Shown: positions 19,782-28,338 of the stretch, piece after piece
Position numbering within the stretch: position 1 is the first letter of the stretch
How the letters are laid out: every line of letters begins with the position of its first letter
NCBI RefSeq assembly: GCF_017313765.1
Contig: NZ_JAFLNC010000003.1
Location: 1-64,000, forward strand
Origin: Sneathiella sedimenti
GTDB taxonomy: Bacteria > Pseudomonadota > Alphaproteobacteria > Sneathiellales > Sneathiellaceae
Direction of reading: 5' to 3'
DNA: 64,000 nucleotides
Made by a program: the position numbers and the translations under genes
The notes under the pieces: generated by a model
Told to the model about the DNA's origin: nothing
The model's input: the letters and a program-made list of their open reading frames with translations, nothing else
Databases searched by the model: none

Positions 19782-20573
19782 ATGGCAGGGATAGCTTCGA
19801 ACGGAAATACAATGGGGGCACTACGGAATCTTGAAGGCAAGGTTGCCTGGATCACGGGAGCGGGAACGGGAATAGGTCAAGCGGGCGCCGTCTGTCTGGC
19901 GCGTGCGGGCATGGAGGTTGTGTTATCTGGCCGGCGTAAGGAGAAGCTGGCAGACACAGAGGCGATGATCCGGGCTGTTGGCAAGGAGCCTGTGATCGAG
20001 GAACTCGATGTGGCTGACGCGGATCAGGTTGCGGCAGTGGCCGACCGGATTGAGAAGCGTTTTTCCCGCCTCGACGTTGCCGTGTTAAGTGCCGGAATAA
20101 ATGTCAAGAAACGGAGCTGGAGTGAGGTCGATACGGAGGGATGGGATTCCGTCGTCGATATTGATCTGAATGGCGCCTTTTATTGCTGTAGTTCCATCCT
20201 GCCGATCATGCGTCGGCAGAAAGAAGGACTAATTATCAATGTCTCTTCCTGGGCAGGCGTACGGGTATCGAAAATGACCGGACCGGCGTATACGGCGGCG
20301 AAACATGGTATGGTTGCCATGAGCGAGAGCATTAACATGGAAGAGGCGATCAACGGAATTCGTTCTTGCGCACTTTGCCCGGGCGAAGTGGCGACGCCAA
20401 TCCTGGACAATCGGCCTGTTAAGGTTACGGATGATGAAAAAGCCGTGATGTTACAGGGGGAGGACCTGGGTGAGACAATCCTGTTCCTGGCGCAACTTGA
20501 TAAGCGCGTCTGCGTTAATCAGTTAGTGATCAGCCCGACGGCAAACCGGATGTATACAGCGGGAATAACCTAA
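19782..20573 (+). CDS. short-chain dehydrogenase/reductase
   Basis: A 263-residue classical SDR. The NAD(P)-binding motif TGAGTGIG is near residue 26. NVSSWAG carries the catalytic Ser, and YTAAK carries the catalytic Tyr and Lys. The 15 residues before the Rossmann strand may be an N-terminal extension or an over-long start; ATG at 19812 is an alternative. It is on the ugp strand but 139 bp away, so membership of that operon is uncertain. It converges on the photolyase with a 4-bp overlap. The substrate is unknown. Confidence 0.88.
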   Translation: MAGIASNGNTMGALRNLEGKVAWITGAGTGIGQAGAVCLARAGMEVVLSGRRKEKLADTEAMIRAVGKEPVIEELDVADADQVAAVADRIEKRFSRLDVAVLSAGINVKKRSWSEVDTEGWDSVVDIDLNGAFYCCSSILPIMRRQKEGLIINVSSWAGVRVSKMTGPAYTAAKHGMVAMSESINMEEAINGIRSCALCPGEVATPILDNRPVKVTDDEKAVMLQGEDLGETILFLAQLDKRVCVNQLVISPTANRMYTAGIT

Positions 20574-22039
20574 GAAGTCTCTGTTGCTCGATCAGCTGAT
20601 TTTAGTGCGGCATAGGCATCTAGCGCGCGTTGGCGCGAGATTTTAAGATCAACAATCGGGTGCGGATAGGTCTCGCCTAACGTGACATTGGCTTCCTTCA
20701 ATACCGTTTGCGGTGCGTCCCAGGGATTGAACAGCCATTTGTCAGGGAGAGCCGCGAGTTCGGGAACATATTTCCTGGTATAGTCGCCTTGCGGGTCAAA
20801 GCGTGTCCCTTGGGTTGCCGGATTGAAAATTCTAAAAAAGGGTGCGGCATCGGCGCCGCAGCCGGCGACCCATTGCCAGCTCGCGCTGTTATTTGCGAGG
20901 TCCGCATCAATCAGGCAGTCCCAGAACCAGCGCGCCCCCTCTCTCCAGTCGATCATCAGGTTTTTCACAAGGAACGATGCGGCGACCATGCGCACCCGGT
21001 TATGCATAAAGCCGGTCTGCCAAAGTTCCCGCATCCCGGCATCGACAATCGGGATACCCGTTTGTCCCTTCTGCCATGCCTGAAGGTCAGCGGGGTCCTT
21101 GCGCCAGGAAAAGGAGTCAAACTTCTCTTGCAGATTTTTATGCGGCAATTCAGGAGAAAAATAGAGCAAGCTGTGTGAAAATTCCCGCCAGACAAGCTCC
21201 ATCCGGAATTGACGAAGATCTTCTTCACATTGCACAGACTGCTCTCGGAAGGGGAGCGCATATGAAACCTGGCGTGGCGATATTTCACCAAAATGCAGAT
21301 GAGGTGAGAGGTAAGAGCAATTCTCTGCCGCCGGATAGTTCCGGCCTTTATTATAGCCCTCAAGACCATTGTCCAGAAAATGATGCAATCTGTCCTGCGC
21401 GCCTTTCTCGCCGGGCTTCCAAACTGTCGGCTTTTTCAAATCCCAGTTAGAGGGAAGGAGCCCAAGGTCGGAAATCGCGGCGGTACTTTCTATCGTATCA
21501 CCATCGAAGAACATGATTTTTTCGGGAGATGAAAGCGGTTTTTCCGGCACCGGCCTTTCGAGATATCCTTTGCGAAAATAAGGGGTAAATACCCGGTAGG
21601 GCGTGCCATCCGCCTTGCGGACATCCCATGGTTCCCGTAACAAGGAGCCATTCATGGAAATTGCTTCTATGCCGGACTGCTTTAACTCTGCCAATATTTT
21701 CTTGTCCCGTTGAACGCGCCAGGGCTCATAGCAACGGTTCCATGTGACGGTTCGAGCACCCGTTTCCTGCGCAAGTTTCGGAAGAATTTCAGCCGCATCG
21801 CCGCAATAGACCCGGAGCTTGCCACCAAGGCTGCTATTGAGCGCGTTCAGGGAATGGTGGAGCCACCATCGGCTGGCGCCGCCCATCCGATAGTTGCCCG
21901 CATTTTTATCGTCCAGAATGTAAATAGGGAGAAGTCTGCCAGCTGCTACGGCCGCCGATAAAGCAGGATTGTCAGACAAGCGCAAATCCTGCCGAAACCA
22001 GTGAATTGCAAGGGCGTTATTTGAATGGTGAGCTGTCAC
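20570..22039 (-). CDS. phrB: deoxyribodipyrimidine photolyase
   Basis: A 489-residue class I CPD photolyase. The N-terminal antenna domain starts with IHWFRQDLRLSDNPAL. The FAD domain shows PIVDAGMRELWQTGFMHNR, the segment ending in DLANNSASWQWVAGCGAD, and FRIFNPATQGTRFDPQGDY, the conserved signatures of cyclobutane-dimer photolyases. It repairs UV-induced pyrimidine dimers using blue light. The start is a GTG without a good SD. It lies downstream of agt on the same strand, separated by a large imperfect hairpin at 22055-22131, so it may not be read with plcP-agt. Confidence 0.94.
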   Translation of the reverse strand: MTAHHSNNALAIHWFRQDLRLSDNPALSAAVAAGRLLPIYILDDKNAGNYRMGGASRWWLHHSLNALNSSLGGKLRVYCGDAAEILPKLAQETGARTVTWNRCYEPWRVQRDKKILAELKQSGIEAISMNGSLLREPWDVRKADGTPYRVFTPYFRKGYLERPVPEKPLSSPEKIMFFDGDTIESTAAISDLGLLPSNWDLKKPTVWKPGEKGAQDRLHHFLDNGLEGYNKGRNYPAAENCSYLSPHLHFGEISPRQVSYALPFREQSVQCEEDLRQFRMELVWREFSHSLLYFSPELPHKNLQEKFDSFSWRKDPADLQAWQKGQTGIPIVDAGMRELWQTGFMHNRVRMVAASFLVKNLMIDWREGARWFWDCLIDADLANNSASWQWVAGCGADAAPFFRIFNPATQGTRFDPQGDYTRKYVPELAALPDKWLFNPWDAPQTVLKEANVTLGETYPHPIVDLKISRQRALDAYAALKSADRATETS

Positions 22040-22054
22040 GGGGTGGAAAACTTT

Positions 22055-22131
22055 GGTTAATGTTAGGATGATCTTTCACATATTGGTACGGGGCCCGGCA
22101 GGCTCCGGATCACCAATTGTGAACATTAACC
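22055..22131. repeat. long imperfect inverted repeat between agt and phrB
   Basis: Outer arms are GGTTAATG (22055-22062) and CATTAACC (22124-22131). Middle arms are TTCACATATTGGT (22075-22087) and ACCAATTGTGAA (22112-22123). An inner stem forms from GGGGCC and GGCTCC with one G-T pair. One side has an 11-nt bulge. It may be an attenuating or terminating hairpin for plcP-agt transcripts, or a small mobile repeat; there is no U-tract to prove the former. Confidence 0.55.
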
Positions 22132-22141
22132 TAATAATTTT

Positions 22142-23200
22142 CTATTGGGCGACTTCTTCTGTTTCCTGATGGGATTTAGGCACAAGAAGGTCCTTTCTGG
22201 TGTCCGTAAAAATCACCAGATTATTCTTGAACTGATTTGCGCTCGTTGCCCAGGAGTAACCCAAGGCATACTCACGACATGTCGCCGGATCGATGTCCAA
22301 CGCTTCAATCGCCGCTTTCTTAAGGTCTTCATCAAGGATACCCACGGGGTGATCCCCGATAACGTCAAGTGGCCCGGTAACGGGATAGGCGGCAACGGGC
22401 ACACCGCAGGCAAGTGCCTCCAGCAGCACAAGGCCAAATGTATCCGTCCGGCTCGGGAATACAAATACATCGGCAGCGGCGTATATTTCTGCGAGGTCGT
22501 TCCCCTCTTTCATTCCGAGGAAGGCGGCCAGCGGATATTTTTTCTCCAGATCCTTTCGTTGCGGGCCATCGCCAACTACTACCTTGGTGCCCGGTAGATC
22601 GAGCCTTAAGAATTTCTCGATATTTTTTTCGACGGCAACACGGCCAACATACAGAAATATGGGACGTTTTTGAGTGAGGGCATCCTTTTCTCTTGGATGA
22701 AAAAGCTCGGTGTCTATTCCTCGGGTCCAGCGCTGGATGCGCTGGAAGCCTCTGCTCTCAAGGTCGGTTTGAAGGCTTGGTGTCGCCACCATGATGGCGC
22801 GGGAAGGCCGATGAAACCAGCGTAACCCCGCATAGCCCCATGAAATGGGAAGACGGATGCGGGCATGTACATATTCCGCAAAACGCGTGTGGAAAGCGGT
22901 GGTGAAGGGGATATTGTTCTTAAGGCAGTAGCGACGGGCCGCGAAGCCAAGTGGCCCTTCTGTCGCGATATGGACGGCATCCGGCGGTGTATCCGTGAAA
23001 ATCTTGCGGATTTTCCGCGCCGCGAAAAGGGACAGCCGAATTTCGGGATAGGTCGGGCAGGGTACGGAGAAAAAAAGCTCCGGCGTCACCATGATGACGT
23101 CGTCGCCCAGGCCCGTCAAATAGTCCCTCAGGTTCGAGAGCGTCCGAACAACCCCATTGATTTGAGGATGCCAGGCATCGGTAACGAGGACGAGTCGCAT
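22142..23200 (-). CDS. agt: GT4 glycosyltransferase, probable diacylglycerol glycosyltransferase Agt
   Basis: A 352-residue GT-B glycosyltransferase of family 4. The N-terminus reads VTDAWHPQINGVVRTLSNL, and the nucleotide-sugar site has DVFVFPSRTDTFGLVLLEA with the E-x7-E motif. It overlaps the metallophosphoesterase gene by 73 nt, and AAGGA 8 nt before the ATG fixes the start. In phosphate-starved Alphaproteobacteria, Agt glycosylates the diacylglycerol released by PlcP to make phosphorus-free glycolipids. The same pairing and a Pho-box-like repeat upstream support that role. Sugar specificity (glucose or glucuronate) is not readable. It could also be another lipid or polyol GT4 enzyme. Confidence 0.8.
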   Translation of the reverse strand: MRLVLVTDAWHPQINGVVRTLSNLRDYLTGLGDDVIMVTPELFFSVPCPTYPEIRLSLFAARKIRKIFTDTPPDAVHIATEGPLGFAARRYCLKNNIPFTTAFHTRFAEYVHARIRLPISWGYAGLRWFHRPSRAIMVATPSLQTDLESRGFQRIQRWTRGIDTELFHPREKDALTQKRPIFLYVGRVAVEKNIEKFLRLDLPGTKVVVGDGPQRKDLEKKYPLAAFLGMKEGNDLAEIYAAADVFVFPSRTDTFGLVLLEALACGVPVAAYPVTGPLDVIGDHPVGILDEDLKKAAIEALDIDPATCREYALGYSWATSANQFKNNLVIFTDTRKDLLVPKSHQETEEVAQ

Positions 23201-23985
23201 GATTTGTTTCCTTGTATGTCGGAGAGGGAAGCAACCGCGCCCATCCAGTGAATGAGTTCAAGACGGCCGTCGAAATGTTCGACAAGAGCCGAGCAGCTTT
23301 CCACCCAGTCCCCGTCATTGCAGTAAGTGACGCCGTTGATCTCGCGAATTTCGGGGTGATGGATATGGCCGCAGATAACGCCGTCAACACCTCGGTCCAG
23401 CGCTACGTCGGCGAGGGCGTTTTCAAAGTCCGCGATAAATTTGACGGCATTCTTCACCTTCAGTTTCAAGTAGGCTGAGAGGGACCAGTAAGGATATCCC
23501 AGCCGTTGACGAATGATGTTGAGCGTGTCATTGAGTTTGAGGCATAGGCCATAACTCCAGTCCCCAAGATAGGCAAGCCAGCGAGCGTATTTGACCACGA
23601 CGTCAAATTCATCGCCATGCAGAACAAGGAATTTTCGGCCGTCCGCGGTCTTGTGAACGGTTTCATGCACGACCTGAATGGAGCCAAAATCGTGATCAAC
23701 ATAGTTCCGGGCGAATTCATCGTGATTGCCGGGAATGAAAACCACCCTGGTTCCCTGTCGCGCTTTCCGTAATATTTTCTGTACGACGTCATTATGAGCC
23801 TGTGGCCAATACCAGCCTTGCTGCAAGCTCCATCCATCGATGATATCGCCGACAAGGTAGAGGTTCTCGCTTTTGGTGCTTCGCAGGAAATCCAGCAGGA
23901 ACTCAGCCTTGCATCCGGGAGTGCCCAAATGTATGTCAGATATCCATATGGACCGATATTTATGGCTTATTGCACGGGCATCCAT
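23128..23985 (-). CDS. plcP: metallophosphoesterase, probable phospholipase C PlcP
   Basis: A 285-residue calcineurin-like phosphoesterase of the UDP-2,3-diacylglucosamine hydrolase-like group. The metal-binding series is complete: ISDIHLG, GDIIDGW, GNHDEF, LHGDEFD and CGHIHH. Rhizobial and marine PlcP proteins of this size and type remove the phosphate-containing head group from phospholipids under phosphorus limitation, releasing diacylglycerol. Annotation pipelines often call it LpxH-like, but the tight pairing with agt favours PlcP. The last 24 codons overlap agt. Two opposed Pho-box-like repeats lie between this gene and the divergent diacylglycerol kinase. Confidence 0.8.
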   Translation of the reverse strand: MDARAISHKYRSIWISDIHLGTPGCKAEFLLDFLRSTKSENLYLVGDIIDGWSLQQGWYWPQAHNDVVQKILRKARQGTRVVFIPGNHDEFARNYVDHDFGSIQVVHETVHKTADGRKFLVLHGDEFDVVVKYARWLAYLGDWSYGLCLKLNDTLNIIRQRLGYPYWSLSAYLKLKVKNAVKFIADFENALADVALDRGVDGVICGHIHHPEIREINGVTYCNDGDWVESCSALVEHFDGRLELIHWMGAVASLSDIQGNKSCDSSSLPMPGILKSMGLFGRSRT

Positions 23986-24004
23986 TACGCATGACTCTGC
24001 TGGC

Positions 24005-24026
24005 TTGTCATCAAATGGTCATTAAA
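24005..24026 (+). promoter_or_regulatory. Pho-box-like repeat reading toward the diacylglycerol kinase gene
   Basis: Two 11-nt direct repeats, TTGTCATCAAA and TGGTCATTAAA, agree with PhoB half-sites of the form CTGTCAT-N4 (6 of 7 and 5 of 7). They read toward the gene at 24130. They also sit only 20 bp from the plcP start, so they are unlikely to be an activating site for plcP itself. Confidence 0.6.
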
Positions 24027-24070
24027 AGTTTTAAATGACGAAACAATCTTATGGACAATGTCTATGTGTT

Positions 24071-24092
24071 CTGCGGGTCAGTTTGATGACTG
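24071..24092 (-). promoter_or_regulatory. Pho-box-like repeat reading toward plcP
   Basis: On the minus strand, CAGTCATCAAA (24092-24082) is followed by CTGACCC (24081-24075). The 11-nt periodicity of PhoB sites is kept; matches are 6 of 7 and about 4 of 7, so this is the weaker of the two boxes here. The position about 90-107 bp before the plcP start suits an activated promoter. Confidence 0.42.
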
Positions 24093-24129
24093 CTTGGTTA
24101 TGTTTTTGTTGCGATAGAAAGTCAGTCAC

Positions 24130-25023
24130 ATGACTCCAGCGAATAGGCGCCTGGTAATTATTCACAACCCAACTTCCGGGATGCGAAACAAAAGCAGATT
24201 TTCAAAGGCACTGTTGCGATTAGCAGAAACCCGGTGCGAGGTTGAAATTCTGAAAACCAGCGGTCCTGGCCATGCAACATTCCTTACACAGGAACTGATC
24301 AGCAGGAATGAACCTGACCTTGTTCTTGTTGCGGCCGGTGGAGACGGTACTGTCTCGGAGATATTGAACGGGCTTACAGGAGGCGCGCTGCCCCTCGGTG
24401 TTATCCCTCTCGGAACGGCGAATGTACTCGCGCGTGAGCTCGGAATTGGCGTGTCGATAGATAAGGCGGTGGAGACCCTGGTGCACGCGGATCCTGTGCC
24501 GGCCTATACGGCCGTCGCAAATGATAAACGGTTCTTGCTGATGCTCGGGGCTGGCTATGACTCCCTTGCGGTTGCGGCCCTGAATTCAAATCAGAAAAAG
24601 CGTTTTGGCGCCATTGCCTATGTTGTCGCGGCGGTGCGAGCGATATCCGGATTTCAGGATATGAAGCTCGATATCAAGATAAATGGTACGCATTACAGTG
24701 CCGGAACTGTCGTCATTTCAAAGGCGAAATACTACGGGGGTCCTTTTATTATCGCGCCCGATGGCGGATTAGATAAACCACGGCTCGATGTTCTTATATT
24801 TAAAGGATCGGGCATTGTGAATGCCTTGCGTTATGGTGTGGCCCTGCTCCTAAACCGGATTTCCCGCTTGCCCGATGTTGAAACACTGGTGACAGACATG
24901 CCAATATTGCTGACAGCGTCAAGGGAGTTTCCCTGCCAGTGTGACGGTGATGGCGGTCTTGTTACGCCGGTGAAAGTTTCCCTGGATCCAAAGCCGCTGA
25001 TGATACTTCGGGCGGCAGTCTAG
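24130..25023 (+). CDS. diacylglycerol kinase family lipid kinase (YegS/BmrU type)
   Basis: A 297-residue soluble lipid kinase. The N-terminal domain shows VIIHNPTSG, AAGGDGTVSEILNGL and VIPLGTANVLARELG, the DAGKc signature. The C-terminal beta-rich domain ends normally. It is predicted to phosphorylate diacylglycerol to phosphatidate. It is divergent from plcP-agt over 144 bp containing Pho-box-like repeats, so it may recycle diacylglycerol made by PlcP, or act on the product lipid. The stop codon interlocks with that of the convergent GT39-like gene in a CTAG palindrome. Confidence 0.88.
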   Translation: MTPANRRLVIIHNPTSGMRNKSRFSKALLRLAETRCEVEILKTSGPGHATFLTQELISRNEPDLVLVAAGGDGTVSEILNGLTGGALPLGVIPLGTANVLARELGIGVSIDKAVETLVHADPVPAYTAVANDKRFLLMLGAGYDSLAVAALNSNQKKRFGAIAYVVAAVRAISGFQDMKLDIKINGTHYSAGTVVISKAKYYGGPFIIAPDGGLDKPRLDVLIFKGSGIVNALRYGVALLLNRISRLPDVETLVTDMPILLTASREFPCQCDGDGGLVTPVKVSLDPKPLMILRAAV

Positions 25024-26612
25024 TTGCGATCAAAACGTTCTACGCGAATATTGTCCCAAACTTGTTCCTCCGCAGGGGTAAACTGCTCCCCCAAAGTCCT
25101 TCTTGTTACGCCTTTCGGATCAAATAGGGCAGGTTGCCGTGTCACCAGAAAAACGCGATCCTTGCCGTCAACTAGGTCCCGGATAACTTGTGCATCTTCT
25201 GCGCGAACCCCCGGAACTGCGGGAAATCCGTCTGGGTAGAAGTTTGAATATTTGACGGCCGGATATTTCGCCGGAACGCTCTTAATTCGCTCCGCCAAAT
25301 CCGGATCGAAAATATAGAGACTGGACGGGAGATAAAGGTCATTTGGCATCAGAAGGACGACATCATTTCCACGGGTTTGGGTTGCAAGGCTCGCCATAAT
25401 TTCGTCCCAGGGTTCTTTCTCGCCTGAACGCAACATAGCCACAAGCCCGACGAGTAGAACTGCAACATAGAAAATCTTGATGATGTTTCGAAGCAGCCTG
25501 CTTCTCAAGAACTCAATCGCTAGAGACAGCAGCATAAAATAGGGGATAAGGCCCGGCAGCAAGGTGCGCTCCAGGAAAATGTTCGGGCCCAGTAACGAAA
25601 TAGCGAAGGAGACGACGGGGACGGCAAAACAACTTAGCAGGAAGAAGCAGGCAAGTGAATATGCCTTCCGGCGGATGATCTGATAAAGACCAAATAGAAC
25701 AAGCGCAACCGATAATAGGGCCGTTGCCAGACCAAGTACAAGCCGACCGGTATGAATGATCGTGTAGGGTCCAAAGGCCGTATCGATAAGCTTGTCGGTA
25801 TACCCAAAGCCGAAAATCCGCCGCATGATCTGAGTAAAGCTCGTGATTGTGGGTTCGGCGACCCAGCTGGAAGCTTCCCAATGGATTACTTGTCTTGCTA
25901 TCTGAATGATCAGCGGGGTAGAAAGCGCAAGCACAAGAACAAAGCAAAGCAGAAGTTTCAGGAGAAAACCTCTTCTGAATTTTAGCTCGAGGGCCCAATG
26001 CGCAGCCAGGGACAAGAACAATACCGCCGTAAAAATACCACCCAGATGGTGGGACCAGTTGGTCAGAAGCGTGCCAACAGCAAAAATTGCCCACCCCTTC
26101 AGCGTTGACCTGTCATCGTCCGAGAAAATTGAAACCAGTCCTAATATTGCCAGGGAATATGTCAGGAAAAGCAGAATATAGGGCCGGGCTTCAATCGAAT
26201 ACCACACGAGAACCGGACTAAAGCAGATCAGGACACTGTTAAAAAGCGCCGCGCCATTTCCTTCTGTTTGGAGATACGAAGCGGTATTTTTTGTTGAAAA
26301 ATAGGAGCAAACAACCAGTAAAAAGCTAAGGATAATAGAGAGGGACCGGTGCCATAATCCCGTATCGTCTGCTTCAATCAGACCCCAAAGCTTTACAAGG
26401 CTATAGTAGAGCGGCGGATGCGCCTCTACTTCCGGGAGCCAGAACCAGATCTCGCGAAATGACAATTTAGCAAACCAGGCGGTGTAGCCTTCGTCCAGCC
26501 AATAGGGAAGAGCTCCTTCATGAATGATTTTTATGGACAGCGATATAACGATGACGACAGCCAGAAAGCCATAGTGCCAAAACTGTTTCGCCTGCCCGCC
26601 CTGATCGTGCAA
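25020..26612 (-). CDS. GT39/PMT_2-type membrane glycosyltransferase
   Basis: A 530-residue polytopic protein. The first periplasmic loop reads LPYWLDEGYTAWFAK followed by EVEAHPPLYYSLVKLWG, the D/E-bearing loop and APPLYY-type element of the ArnT/PMT_2 group. Many membrane helices follow, and a hydrophilic C-terminal domain of about 130 residues lies after residue 400. Such enzymes move a sugar from a polyprenyl-phosphate carrier to lipid, glycan or protein. The start is TTG at 26612 with GGAG 9 nt upstream. It converges on the lipid kinase with a 4-bp overlap. It is divergent from the HAD-UbiA gene, which could make its donor. Confidence 0.85.
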   Translation of the reverse strand: MHDQGGQAKQFWHYGFLAVVIVISLSIKIIHEGALPYWLDEGYTAWFAKLSFREIWFWLPEVEAHPPLYYSLVKLWGLIEADDTGLWHRSLSIILSFLLVVCSYFSTKNTASYLQTEGNGAALFNSVLICFSPVLVWYSIEARPYILLFLTYSLAILGLVSIFSDDDRSTLKGWAIFAVGTLLTNWSHHLGGIFTAVLFLSLAAHWALELKFRRGFLLKLLLCFVLVLALSTPLIIQIARQVIHWEASSWVAEPTITSFTQIMRRIFGFGYTDKLIDTAFGPYTIIHTGRLVLGLATALLSVALVLFGLYQIIRRKAYSLACFFLLSCFAVPVVSFAISLLGPNIFLERTLLPGLIPYFMLLSLAIEFLRSRLLRNIIKIFYVAVLLVGLVAMLRSGEKEPWDEIMASLATQTRGNDVVLLMPNDLYLPSSLYIFDPDLAERIKSVPAKYPAVKYSNFYPDGFPAVPGVRAEDAQVIRDLVDGKDRVFLVTRQPALFDPKGVTRRTLGEQFTPAEEQVWDNIRVERFDRN

Positions 26613-26854
26613 ACTTTCTACTCCGGTTCATTTCAACGTAAAAATGTCACGCCAATTAGCGTTAACAGACTATAATTTGATTAATGCTGGTCCGCATCCC
26701 TGTTTATTCTAGAATTAGGGAAAAGAAAGCTAAAATTAACGTTTATTCGATACACACTGGGTTTCAATTACGAAAGATACGGTTGCTGAACTAGAGGGAT
26801 GTTAATATACCGGACTGTTCATGACAATCTGGGGAATATGAAGGTGAGAATTCG

Positions 26855-28291
26855 TTGTTTGAGAACGTGAAATATGTTGTCGTGGACTTGGACGGTACTT
26901 TGGTTCGCACGGACTTATTCGTGGAATCACTGCTGCGATACCTTAAAGGTAATCCATTCAAGATTTTCCGTCTAGTTCTCTGGCTGCTAAAGGGGCGCGC
27001 CTATGCCAAGGAAAAGATTGCTCACCTAATCAAAATAGATGCCGAATATCTCCCTTATGAAGAGGCATTAATCGCCTATTTGAAACAACTGAAAATTCAG
27101 GGTAAGGAAATTATCCTCGCGACGGCAAGCCATCGAGACTACGCCAATCAGGTGGCGGAGCATCTGGGGATTTTTGACAGGGTCATGGCGACGGAGGGTA
27201 ACTATAACCTGAAGGGTTCCAACAAGCTCGCTGCTATCAAGGAATTGATTGGCGATGAGGAATTCGCCTATGCCGGGGACAGTGCGGTAGACGCGCCAAT
27301 ATGGCGGGCGGCCGCGGCGAATATCATGGTGAACGCCCCCGCTCAGTATGTTGCGGAGGCAGAACAGAACGGTAAGCTGGTCTGGCAGACAAAATCCGAG
27401 TCGTCCACCCTGAAGGCCTTCGTGAAGGAAATGCGACCGCATCAATATGCCAAGAATGTCCTTATATTTGTGCCGCTGGTAACGTCGCACGAATATTCGG
27501 ATTTCATACATCTGTTTTTGGCCCTGCTCGCCTTTGTCTGTTTCAGCTTCTGTGCATCCGGTGTTTATTTCCTGAATGACCTTCTTGATTTGCAGGAAGA
27601 CCGCCGGCATCGGAGCAAAAGATACCGGCCGATTGCGTCAGGAGCGCTTCCACTGCCGCTGGGAGTAGCCGGCGCAGTCGGATTCCCGATATTGGCTTTC
27701 GTGCTTTCATTGGCCTTTTTGCCCGTCGCATTTGTCGGCGTTCTGCTCGTTTATTTTGCGATCACGAATGCCTATTCCTTCTTGCTGAAACGGATCACGA
27801 CGGTCGATGTCATGACGCTTGCGATCCTATATACATTGCGGGTGGTTGCTGGGGCGGCTGCTACAGATGTGGAGTTATCCTCATGGCTGATCGCGTTTTC
27901 GGTCTTTATTTTCGTCAGCCTAGCCTTCATGAAACGATATATCGAGGTTGCGGCCCTGGCCGAAAATGACAGCAAGGTTCGCGGTCGCGGATACTCCTCG
28001 GATGACCGTGAAACCATGTTTGGCCTTGGCATCACGAACTTTACAGCGGCGGTGGTTATTCTCGCGCTGTATATCAACAGCCCGTTTGTATTGAGTTCAT
28101 ATGCCAGCCCGGAGGTTCTCTGGCTTTTATGTTTGGTTGTGCTGTTTTGGGGTAATCATATCTGGGTCTGTGCGCGTCGGGGTGAAATTCCGGATGATCC
28201 GGTTGTTTTCGCCATAAAGGACCGGGCAAGCCAGCTTGTCGGGGTCAGTTTTGTTGTGGTTCTGTTTCTCGCAAAATATATTACTTTTTGA
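26855..28291 (+). CDS. HAD-UbiA fusion, polyprenyl-phosphate phosphoribosyltransferase-like
   Basis: A 478-residue fusion. Residues about 1-195 are a HAD phosphatase (VVVDLDGTLVRTD, then AYAGDSAVDAPIW). Residues about 200-478 are an integral UbiA prenyltransferase with NDLLDLQEDRRHRSKRYRPI and AYSFLLKRITTVDVM. The UbiA motifs match the decaprenyl-phosphate 5-phosphoribosyltransferase type (mycobacterial Rv3806c). A fused HAD could remove the 5-phosphate, giving polyprenyl-phosphoryl ribose in one protein. No DprE1/DprE2 epimerase lies nearby, so ribose or arabinose remains open. The start is TTG at 26855, supported by AAGGTGAG 7 nt upstream. An SMR-type gene follows after 47 bp. Confidence 0.85.
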   Translation: MFENVKYVVVDLDGTLVRTDLFVESLLRYLKGNPFKIFRLVLWLLKGRAYAKEKIAHLIKIDAEYLPYEEALIAYLKQLKIQGKEIILATASHRDYANQVAEHLGIFDRVMATEGNYNLKGSNKLAAIKELIGDEEFAYAGDSAVDAPIWRAAAANIMVNAPAQYVAEAEQNGKLVWQTKSESSTLKAFVKEMRPHQYAKNVLIFVPLVTSHEYSDFIHLFLALLAFVCFSFCASGVYFLNDLLDLQEDRRHRSKRYRPIASGALPLPLGVAGAVGFPILAFVLSLAFLPVAFVGVLLVYFAITNAYSFLLKRITTVDVMTLAILYTLRVVAGAAATDVELSSWLIAFSVFIFVSLAFMKRYIEVAALAENDSKVRGRGYSSDDRETMFGLGITNFTAAVVILALYINSPFVLSSYASPEVLWLLCLVVLFWGNHIWVCARRGEIPDDPVVFAIKDRASQLVGVSFVVVLFLAKYITF

Positions 28292-28338
28292 TTTTACCCG
28301 CCGCGTCGCAAGTGATGTGCAAATAGGAGGCTCATAAA

